Below are positions 1 to 5,731 of a DNA stretch of 6,241 nt, one piece after another (within the stretch, counting starts at the first letter, position 1; each line of letters opens with the position of its first letter). The stretch comes from Bacteroidota bacterium (GTDB lineage Bacteria; Bacteroidota; Ignavibacteria; Ignavibacteriales; Melioribacteraceae): the NCBI GenBank assembly GCA_023381535.1, contig JAMCSN010000303.1, positions 1-6,241 on the forward strand. Direction: 5' to 3'. A model generated the notes under the pieces. That model was given only the letters and a program-made list of their open reading frames with translations, did no database searches and was not told the DNA's origin. The position numbers and the translations under genes are program-made.

Positions 1-1
1 A

Positions 2-1306
2 TTCAGGAAGAACGATGCGAATTTCTATTTCAATCTTCTTGGAAGATACGTTCACGGTCAGAATTTTTCGCCAAAGATCAACAACGCGGAACTGTTTGAT
101 ATCGGATTCCGGTTCAGAGGAACGTTCTTTGAAAAACTTGGCTACAGTTTGAGTGTTATCAAAGGCGGAATTAAAGGATCGGCGGGATTTGCAGCTGTTG
201 TTGATCCCCGGATGAAATATAATTTTAAGTACGTTGAGAATATTGAAAACATTAGCAATTATGATTTTACGGAAGGATACCTTCGCTATTTTTCGCGCCC
301 CGCAGAAGATATGAGTCTTGCAATTGAACTCGGCAGAGAAAAAATAAAATTTGGTTACGGTTACGAAAGCAAATTTGTTTTATCCGGCGATCATCCGCTG
401 CTGGATTTCATAAAGCTGGATTTTAATTACGGAATTTTCAGCTTTACTTCATGGCATGCGTCAACCGTCGGGGAGTTTGATCCGATCCGCGACGCGAACT
501 ACACAAAGTATATTGCCACTAACCGTTTTAAGCTTTCTTTCAAAAATTTGTTTGATTTTGGTTTAGGTGAATCCATAGTTTATTCAGGACGAGGAATCGA
601 ACTGGCTTATCTTAATCCGCTCGCATTCTACAAATTTGAGGAAATGTCGTTGCAAGATAGAGATAACGGAATGCTTTGGTTCGATCTTGAAACGCATTTC
701 ATAAAAGATTTGGAGTTTCAGGCTACGTTTTATATGGATGATGATCCGTTCGGGAATCTTCAGGACTTGTCCAACTATATAAACAAAACCGGCTACAAGT
801 TGGCTGCATTCTGGTACTCGCCGTTTTCCATTAGTGATCTCTCCTTAATTTTTGAATACACAAGAATTCGCCCTTACGTTTACTCGCACAACAATCAGAA
901 AGATACTTATACATCATGGGGCCAAATTCTAGGCGATCAAATCGGTCCGAATTCCGATGAAATATTTTTGCGATTAGCATACAACGCAAACGCATCGCTC
1001 AGACTCAATTTCGATTTTCAGCATATCCGTCACGGCGACAATATTTATGATCCGTTCGGCAATTTGATTTTCAATTCCGGCGGCGACGTTTTTATCGCTC
1101 ATCGAGATAATATAGATCCCGTTAACATCGAGTTTCTGGATGGCGAGAGAATTAACACCAACATTTTTACTTTTGGAATGAGATACGAACCGATCCGGCA
1201 AGTGTTTCTGGATTTGGTTTACAAGCAGATCATTCAGAAAAATGCCACGCGCGATATTTCCAACAACTCAAGCTACGGCTACTTAAAACTTCAGTTTGAA
1301 CTTTAA
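2..1306 (+). CDS. Wzi-like outer-membrane beta-barrel protein (5' partial)
   Basis: The frame is open to the left window edge, so the true start lies outside; the TTG at 149 is only an internal codon. About 434 residues are visible. They alternate polar and aromatic or hydrophobic residues in many short strands, as in outer-membrane barrels, and the chain ends in LQFEL, resembling a C-terminal barrel-insertion signal. Segments resemble the capsule-assembly Wzi family: the strand LGREKIKFGYG (window residues about 110-120), GRGIELAYLNPLAFYKF (about 196-212) and the tract YSHNNQKDTYTSWGQ followed by IGPNSDE (about 294-320). Wzi proteins sit in the outer membrane and help anchor surface polysaccharide; that role is inferred here from family resemblance only. 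No polysaccharide genes are visible nearby. The stop TAA at 1304-1306 faces the histidine kinase convergently. Another porin-like barrel family remains possible. Confidence 0.7.
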   Translation, partial: FRKNDANFYFNLLGRYVHGQNFSPKINNAELFDIGFRFRGTFFEKLGYSLSVIKGGIKGSAGFAAVVDPRMKYNFKYVENIENISNYDFTEGYLRYFSRPAEDMSLAIELGREKIKFGYGYESKFVLSGDHPLLDFIKLDFNYGIFSFTSWHASTVGEFDPIRDANYTKYIATNRFKLSFKNLFDFGLGESIVYSGRGIELAYLNPLAFYKFEEMSLQDRDNGMLWFDLETHFIKDLEFQATFYMDDDPFGNLQDLSNYINKTGYKLAAFWYSPFSISDLSLIFEYTRIRPYVYSHNNQKDTYTSWGQILGDQIGPNSDEIFLRLAYNANASLRLNFDFQHIRHGDNIYDPFGNLIFNSGGDVFIAHRDNIDPVNIEFLDGERINTNIFTFGMRYEPIRQVFLDLVYKQIIQKNATRDISNNSSYGYLKLQFEL

Positions 1307-1392
1307 CACTTTGACCATTTCTTTTTCCGTAAGTGTAGAATAATTTGACGGGATAAAATCGCGACTTTTCATGATAATGCTATTAGATTGTG

Positions 1393-1420
1393 AAAAAAAA
1401 TGCAAAAGCTTTTGAAGAAT
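1393..1420 (-). terminator. weak AT-rich terminator candidate for the PAS/GAF kinase
   Basis: Just past the kinase stop, the minus strand carries the perfect 12-bp palindrome CAAAAGCTTTTG (1403-1414), followed after CA by eight T residues (1393-1400). This order, dyad then T-run, fits an intrinsic terminator. The stem is AT-rich and would leave a 4-base loop with only about 4 pairs, so it would be weak. No better dyad is seen in the 115-base convergent gap. Confidence 0.25.
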
Positions 1421-1421
1421 T

Positions 1422-3875
1422 TTATTTGTGGATGGGTAAAGTAAATTTAAAAGTTGTTCCCTTGTCAACTTCGCTTTCAACTGAGATCGATCCGCCGTTC
1501 TTCTCGACAAATTCCTTGCATAGAATTAACCCTAAACCAGTGCCCGCTTCATTATCGGTTCCGAGTGAGGAATGGCTTACATCGAGTCTGAACAAACTTT
1601 CTCTAACGTTTTCCGGCATTCCAACGCCGTTGTCTTTTACTTCAATTCCGACAAACGAATCGCTCCGTTTGGTCTCCGCGGTTATCACCCCGTGCTTATT
1701 AGTGAATTTTAATGCGTTGGTAAGTAGATTTCTTAGAATAGTGTTCAACATGTCTTCGTCGGCAAAAACAATTAAGTCCTCTTGCGTGTTGCTTATCATG
1801 CTGATCTGTTTTCTTTCGGCGGCGACTCTGAGAAGTTCTATGTTTTCATCAATTACTTTTTTAATGTCAATCGGCTGCGGGCTGAATTCTATTCTGCCCG
1901 TTTGCGAACGCGACCATTGCAGCAAGTTCTGAAGAAGATTGTGTGAGAGGTCGGCGGATTTTTTCATCTCCTGAATATAGTACAATCTTTCTTGATCACT
2001 CAGTTCTTCATAATCCGAAAGAAGAAGATCCGAAAAACCCATGATTGTGATAAATGGATTTTTCAAATCATGTGCAATGATAGAGAAAAACTTGTCCTTT
2101 GTCTGGTTAAGTTGTCTGAGTTCATCTGCATATTTTCTAAGGGCATCTGAAGTTCGCTTTCTTTCAATTACTTGTGCAACCTGTTCGGTAACGAATGTTA
2201 GCAGTTGCATTTCATCTAAGCCGTAAGCTTCTTCGTTCTCATAATCTTGAACTACAATTATACCGATTGTTTTTCCGCCAACATTAAGCGGAACGCCAAG
2301 CCAAATTGCGGATGGTGCACCGACAAGTTCAACCTCGCCTGAAGCGCGCAATTTTTTATCTGTTTCAGCATCCACTAAAATTGGAGAACCTTTGCGCAGC
2401 GCATATTCAGTGAGACCTTTGCCAAGTTTTTTCGGCGGCTGGGGAGGGTCAAATTCATCAACAAAATACGGAAACGAAATCATCTCCGTTTTTTCGTCGT
2501 ATAGAGAGATATAGAAATTTTTTGCCGGCATCAGGGAAGAAACAACCTTATGGATTTTTTCATAAAGCATGTACATATCGGTTGCGGTGTAAGCAGCTTC
2601 GGAAATATCGTAAAGAGCCTCGCGGACTTTTTCCGATTGCATTCTTTCCGTAATGTCTCTTACAACGGCTTGAATTAAATTTTGTCCCGATATTGTTATT
2701 GCGTTCAAAGAGACTTCAGCATCAATAAGGATATTATCTTTTGTTTTGTGCATCCAATAAAATCTCTGGGGAATTCCGTTTAAGGCTTTGTCGATTTTTT
2801 CCGTTGCAGAAGCAAGGGAATTTTTTCCGTCGGGCTGAACCTCCGGGGAGAAATCGACCGGAGAGTGACCGATAACATCCTCTCTTTCACAGTGGAAAAG
2901 ATTGCAGACCGCCTGATTGCAGTCTAAGAAAACATCTGTCATTAAAAACATTCCGTCGGCAGAATTCTCAAACAATGCGCGGTACAACTCTTCATTTCTT
3001 TTTATCTTTTCTTCAATCAGTTTTCTTTCGGTAATGTCGCGAGTAATTCCAAACACTCCGATTATATTTCCTTCGCTGTTGAAAAGAGGCATTTTGGAAG
3101 TTGAAGCCCATGTAATTCTTCCGTCCGGATAGTCTTCCCTCTCTTCTTTGCCAATAATTGGTCTTCCGGTTTTGATTACTTGCTGTTCATCTTTAAATGT
3201 TGCGCCAGCGTGTTCGGGACCAAAGATATCATAATCGGTCTTGCCGATTAAGTCTTCAACACGCGGACAGCCTAATTTTTTAGCAGTAGCATTGCTTACT
3301 CTTAAGAATTGCCCTTTTAAATCTTTGAAGTAGATACTATCCGGACTGTTCTTCAGCAGAGTTATGAACTGATGCTGTTCTTCGGTTAACCTGCTTGCAA
3401 TTTCTTTTTGCTCTGTAATATTTTCTATCAGTCCGATGAGCCGTTTTCTTTCTCCATCGCCATCCTCGACAAAGAACATGGTTAATTTACCCCAAACCGT
3501 GGTCCCATCTTTTGCAATGTATCTTTTTTCAATGTGGTACTGATTTCTTTTTCCGGAAACAAGTTCTTCGAACAGTTTAAAGTCGGTTGGATAGTCTTGC
3601 GGGTGTGTAATTTCTTTAATGCTTAATTCGAGAAATTTCTTTCTGGAATAACCGAGCATATTAAGAAATGTTTGGTTTACGTTGAGAAATTTACCGGATG
3701 TATCGCCTATAACTATTCCTATGTCGGCATTTTTGAAAACGGCATTGAAAAGAACACTGCCTTCATCCACAAAATCTTTTTCAGGTTTTGTGGTAAGTCC
3801 CTTTTTCTTTGTAGCTTTCTTCGGCGGAGTTTTGCTGCTTCGCTTAGTATTTAAATAGCTGGGTTTCTTAGCCAT
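1422..3875 (-). CDS. soluble sensor histidine kinase, PAS-PAS-PAS-GAF-HisKA-HATPase
   Basis: An 817-residue kinase counted from the ATG at 3875. Order of domains: Lys-rich disordered tail (1-35); PAS 1 (about 38-158, ending ENITEQKE); PAS 2 (163-286, ending RDITERK); PAS 3 (290-412, ending RDITERM); GAF (416-572); coiled linker; HisKA (592-660) with FFSIIAHDLKNPF, phospho-acceptor His602; HATPase (704-817) with N-box LLTNALKFT (Asn720), G1 DNGVGMP (748-754) and G2 GTGLGL (778-783). All catalytic boxes are intact, so it should autophosphorylate; HDLKN also fits the kinase/phosphatase motif of the HisKA family. There is no signal peptide, membrane segment or receiver domain, so it is probably cytosolic and passes phosphate to an unlinked regulator. 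The ligands are unknown. An in-frame GTG at 3947 would add 24 residues; I prefer the ATG because the basic tail starts there, but neither start has a well-placed Shine-Dalgarno. Confidence 0.93.
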   Translation of the reverse strand: MAKKPSYLNTKRSSKTPPKKATKKKGLTTKPEKDFVDEGSVLFNAVFKNADIGIVIGDTSGKFLNVNQTFLNMLGYSRKKFLELSIKEITHPQDYPTDFKLFEELVSGKRNQYHIEKRYIAKDGTTVWGKLTMFFVEDGDGERKRLIGLIENITEQKEIASRLTEEQHQFITLLKNSPDSIYFKDLKGQFLRVSNATAKKLGCPRVEDLIGKTDYDIFGPEHAGATFKDEQQVIKTGRPIIGKEEREDYPDGRITWASTSKMPLFNSEGNIIGVFGITRDITERKLIEEKIKRNEELYRALFENSADGMFLMTDVFLDCNQAVCNLFHCEREDVIGHSPVDFSPEVQPDGKNSLASATEKIDKALNGIPQRFYWMHKTKDNILIDAEVSLNAITISGQNLIQAVVRDITERMQSEKVREALYDISEAAYTATDMYMLYEKIHKVVSSLMPAKNFYISLYDEKTEMISFPYFVDEFDPPQPPKKLGKGLTEYALRKGSPILVDAETDKKLRASGEVELVGAPSAIWLGVPLNVGGKTIGIIVVQDYENEEAYGLDEMQLLTFVTEQVAQVIERKRTSDALRKYADELRQLNQTKDKFFSIIAHDLKNPFITIMGFSDLLLSDYEELSDQERLYYIQEMKKSADLSHNLLQNLLQWSRSQTGRIEFSPQPIDIKKVIDENIELLRVAAERKQISMISNTQEDLIVFADEDMLNTILRNLLTNALKFTNKHGVITAETKRSDSFVGIEVKDNGVGMPENVRESLFRLDVSHSSLGTDNEAGTGLGLILCKEFVEKNGGSISVESEVDKGTTFKFTLPIHK

Positions 3876-3924
3876 ACTGTCAGTACCAATAATTGGTTCA
3901 CCGGGCGCACCCCCGTCTCTCCTT
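3851..3924 (-). promoter_or_regulatory. strong Shine-Dalgarno with out-of-frame 19-codon ORF over the kinase start
   Basis: The only clear Shine-Dalgarno upstream of the kinase, AAGGAG (3919-3924, minus strand), sits 8 bases before a GTG at 3910. That GTG opens a 19-codon frame (VRPVNQLLVLTVWLRNPAI) ending at TAA 3851-3853, which overlaps the kinase ATG at 3875 in another frame. It could be a translational-coupling or leader ORF, or chance. The dyad ACCAAT-T-ATTGGT (3885-3897) lies between the Shine-Dalgarno and the ATG. Confidence 0.25.
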
Positions 3925-3966
3925 AAAACTTGCAACGAATTAATCACAAATTCAATTTGATTAATT

Positions 3967-3997
3967 ACAAGGTATTAAAATAATTTTTATATTCAAA
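3967..3997 (-). promoter_or_regulatory. Bacteroidota-like promoter candidate for the kinase
   Basis: On the minus strand, TTTG (3994-3997) is followed after 19 bases by TACCTTGT (3967-3974). This is close to the Bacteroidota consensus TTTG-N17-19-TAnnTTTG, but the last two bases of the downstream box do not match. Transcription would begin near 3960, leaving about 13 bases to the GTG at 3947 or about 85 bases to the ATG at 3875. The region is AT-rich, so chance matches are easy. Confidence 0.3.
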
Positions 3998-4020
3998 CAG
4001 AATTGTACGGATCGACGCCG

Positions 4021-4359
4021 TCAAATTCCTTTTCTAACAGCGTTGAAACTGCCGCTGTTAAGAACGCCTGCAAAACCGATCCATTCCCATTTGCCGTTGA
4101 ATCCGTCTGAGCTCATAGTGCCCTGCAGCGCCACATTATTATCGACGAAATTTGGATTTAAATTAATGCTGACGGTACCTTTTTTGAGCACTCCCGATAA
4201 ACTGCCTGATCCGTTTTGCGGTCCCGTCTTTTGTGCATTGTTAACGGCGACTAATTGCCAGCTTCCTTGAATTTTAGTGGAGTCAATTTGAGAGATGATG
4301 AGCGTGCCGGTTACGATGAGCTGATCATTGCTGTCGTATGCAGTGTAATAGAAAGGAAA
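4021..4359 (-). pseudogene. N-terminally truncated beta-rich secreted-protein remnant
   Basis: On the minus strand a 112-codon open frame runs from just after a TAA at 4360-4362 to TGA at 4021-4023. It begins FPFYYTAYDSNDQLIVTG and ends NSGSFNAVRKGI, with alternating polar and hydrophobic strands and motifs such as GSWQLVAV, GSGSLSGVL and NGKWEWIGFAG. It looks like the C-terminal part of a small beta-sandwich or lipocalin-like lipoprotein; I cannot name the family. No ATG occurs in frame before residue 82, and no frame in the 70 bases upstream encodes a signal peptide or lipobox. The 5' end is therefore missing, through deletion, rearrangement or misassembly. Coding character is otherwise good. 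Bases 4219-4244 recur inverted at the right edge of the window. Confidence 0.6.
4035..4060. repeat. 8-bp inverted repeat inside the 3' end of the remnant
   Basis: TAACAGCG (4035-4042) and CGCTGTTA (4053-4060) are perfect reverse complements around a 10-base loop, and TTC/GAA flanks extend the dyad with one bulged base. No T-run follows on either strand, so it is not a standard terminator. It lies in the codons for NSGSFNAV, so it may be incidental. Confidence 0.4.
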
Positions 4360-4375
4360 TTAATATAACCCGGTG

Positions 4376-4406
4376 TTTCTTTCGAATGATTGCTTAACTA
4401 TTTTTG
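4376..4406 (+). promoter_or_regulatory. Bacteroidota-like promoter candidate for the DUF1684 lipoprotein
   Basis: TATTTTTG (4399-4406) matches the TAnnTTTG downstream box exactly. TTTC (4376-4379), 19 bases upstream, matches three of four positions of the TTTG box. Transcription would start near 4413, giving a leader of about 20 bases before the ATG at 4433. This is consensus matching only. Confidence 0.4.
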
Positions 4407-4432
4407 CACATCAAACAATTTAAAGAAAGCAT

Positions 4433-5359
4433 ATGGTTATTAATATAAAAAAAATCGTTTTACTTATTTGTTTCATCGCGTTTTCCTTCATGATTGTATC
4501 ATGCAGCAAAACACCGGAAGAAAAAGGGGATTCTAAATACATTTCGCAAATTAAAGATTGGCACAACAAGCGAATAGAAAATTTGAAAAAAGAAAACGGC
4601 TGGCTGAATCTTGTCGGATTGTTTGCTCTGAAACAAGGCGAGAATAAATTCGGCAGCGGCAAAAATAACAATATTGTTTTCCCGGAGAGAAAAGCGCCGG
4701 ACTACTTGGGTACTTTCACATTAAAAGATTCAGTAGTAACCATCAAAATTGAAAACGGCGCCGACGTTACATGCGACGGCAAAACCGTTACTTCGATGGA
4801 CTTAAAAAATGATATGCAGGGAACTCCCACCGTTCTTTCGTACGGATCGCTTCGATGGTTCATAATTTATCGGAGTGGAGATTACTATGTCCGGCTGCGC
4901 GATGTGGATGCGCCTCTCGTTAAGTCGTTCAAGGGTATAGACACATACCCGGTAAATTCCGATTGGAGATTGGAAGCCAAACTTGTGCCGTTCAATCCTC
5001 CTAAAAAAGTTTCTATTGCAAACATCTTGGGAAAAGTTGAAGAAGATATTTCTCCCGGCGATTTGGTTTTTACGAAAGACGGAAAAGAGTACAGCTTGCA
5101 AGCGTTACTGGAAGATGATCATTACTTCATAATATTTGCAGATGAAACCAGCGGCGATGAAACCTATGGCGCCGGAAGATTTGTCTATGCTGCTAAAGTC
5201 GATTCAACGGGAAAAACAATAATTGATTTCAACAAAGCGTTCAATCCGCCCTGCGTTTTTACAAAGTATGCTACTTGTCCGTTTCCTCCGAAACAGAATC
5301 ATTTGAAGATGAAGGTAACTGCAGGCGAACTCATGTTTCATGGCGGGGCACATGAGTAA
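4433..5359 (+). CDS. DUF1684 family lipoprotein
   Basis: 308 residues. A lipoprotein signal peptide is clear: basic MVINIKK, hydrophobic core IVLLICFIAFSFM, lipobox IVSC with lipidation Cys24. The mature chain carries the features I associate with DUF1684 (PF07920): GWLNLVGLFALKQGENKFGS (residues 56-75), a central RLRDVDAPLVKSFKG tract (154-168), FADETSGDETYGAGRF (235-250), DFNKAFNPPC (265-274) and ATCPFPPKQNHLK (280-292). Length fits the family. The biochemical role of DUF1684 is not established, so none is assigned; the conserved Asp, Glu, Arg and Cys residues suggest a small enzyme-like or binding fold. The ATG is preceded by the purine run AAAGAAAG and its own promoter candidate. It diverges from the remnant and kinase to its left, and 372 bases separate it from the next kinase, so it is probably transcribed alone. 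Confidence 0.93.
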   Translation: MVINIKKIVLLICFIAFSFMIVSCSKTPEEKGDSKYISQIKDWHNKRIENLKKENGWLNLVGLFALKQGENKFGSGKNNNIVFPERKAPDYLGTFTLKDSVVTIKIENGADVTCDGKTVTSMDLKNDMQGTPTVLSYGSLRWFIIYRSGDYYVRLRDVDAPLVKSFKGIDTYPVNSDWRLEAKLVPFNPPKKVSIANILGKVEEDISPGDLVFTKDGKEYSLQALLEDDHYFIIFADETSGDETYGAGRFVYAAKVDSTGKTIIDFNKAFNPPCVFTKYATCPFPPKQNHLKMKVTAGELMFHGGAHE

Positions 5360-5399
5360 TTTAAGTTACGCAAAAAAAGAAAGGTGAAATCTTGCTCAT

Positions 5400-5463
5400 G
5401 CCCGCCTTGCCCGACCCGCTTCGGCACGATGGATGAATCGAGGCAGCGCAAGTCGAGGCAGGC
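5400..5463. repeat. GC-rich imperfect dyad with internal direct repeat
   Basis: This block is much richer in G and C than its surroundings. The arms GCCCGCCTTG (5400-5409) and CGAGGCAGGC (5454-5463) pair with one mismatch and one G-U. Inside, TCGAGGCAG occurs twice in direct orientation (5438-5446 and 5453-5461). The make-up resembles a dispersed intergenic repeat or small palindromic element, but a second genomic copy cannot be seen here. Confidence 0.5.
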
Positions 5464-5515
5464 TATCGTTCTTAGTCCTATCTTTGCTCTGAATAAGTAT
5501 GTTATAGAACATGAA

Positions 5516-5557
5516 CATGATCAAGAGCATGATCAAGAGCATGATCAAGAGCATGAG
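5516..5557. repeat. 12-bp tandem repeat, unit CATGATCAAGAG
   Basis: Three perfect copies of CATGATCAAGAG (5516-5527, 5528-5539, 5540-5551) are followed by a partial copy CATGAG, and preceded by a half-unit CATGAA at 5510-5515. The unit is itself two related hexamers. On the plus strand one frame reads as His-Asp-Gln-Glu repeats, but no convincing gene surrounds it. Confidence 0.95.
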
Positions 5558-5602
5558 AGAGCAAGAAATTCATTTAACTATTCCCGGTAAATTAGAAAAG
5601 AA

Positions 5603-5705
5603 GGTCTCACTTCCTTTAGTGGTCTAAGAAAAATAACTTGAGATCTCAATAAAGAAAGGAGACCCAAAAGGGATGGATTCCCAAAAACTGCGTAAGGTGA
5701 GCTCC
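5603..5705 (+). promoter_or_regulatory. dyad-rich leader region upstream of the small kinase
   Basis: Several dyads lie in the 140 bases before the kinase. GGTCTC (5603-5608) pairs with GAGACC (5659-5664). Inside that are TTAG-TGGT-CTAA (5616-5626) and the perfect palindrome TTGAGATCTCAA (5638-5649). Downstream, GGGA-TGGAT-TCCC (about 5670-5682) can form a small hairpin, and GGAG (5658-5661) could pair with CTCC (5702-5705). I do not recognise a known riboswitch consensus. It may be a structured 5' leader or operator cluster. Confidence 0.3.
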
Positions 5706-5711
5706 AAATAA
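5673..5711 (+). CDS. possible 12-codon small ORF in the kinase leader
   Basis: ATG at 5673 to TAA at 5709-5711 encodes MDSQKLRKVSSK. AAAGGAG ends 11 bases upstream, a good but slightly distant Shine-Dalgarno. The stop is 20 bases before the kinase ATG, close enough for translational coupling or a leader-peptide role. The peptide is basic and I do not recognise it. Start and stop this close together arise easily by chance, so the call rests mainly on the Shine-Dalgarno and position. Confidence 0.25.
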   Translation: MDSQKLRKVSSK

Positions 5712-5731
5712 CAAAAGGCAGGGGAGAAAAG

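Noticed and set aside
1390..1932. A 180-codon plus-strand open frame
   Set aside because: It lies antisense to the HisKA/HATPase coding region, whose motifs are unmistakable; its translation is Ser/Leu-rich and shows no domain.
4043..4270. A 75-codon plus-strand open frame
   Set aside because: It is antisense to the minus-strand remnant, which has a far more protein-like composition.
4360..4432. A frameshifted N-terminus for the remnant
   Set aside because: All three minus-strand frames were read here. One frame (PGYINF) could join near 4355, but it meets a TAG after about 18 codons with no start codon, signal peptide or lipobox.
4802..5101. A 99-codon minus-strand open frame
   Set aside because: It is antisense to the DUF1684 gene, whose family motifs are clear on the plus strand.
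5479..5486. TATCTTTG, an exact match to the Bacteroidota TAnnTTTG box upstream of the small kinase
   Set aside because: No TTTG-like box is found 17-19 bases upstream, and the site is about 250 bases from the kinase start, so I did not call a promoter.
5510..5557. A CRISPR-like array
   Set aside because: The 12-base copies are directly adjacent with no spacers, so it is a simple tandem repeat.
5384..5590. A 68-codon plus-strand frame starting with GTG and containing His-Asp-Gln-Glu repeats
   Set aside because: It runs over a GC-rich dyad block and a tandem repeat, has no spaced Shine-Dalgarno and no protein-like conservation pattern that I recognise. The repeats explain it better.
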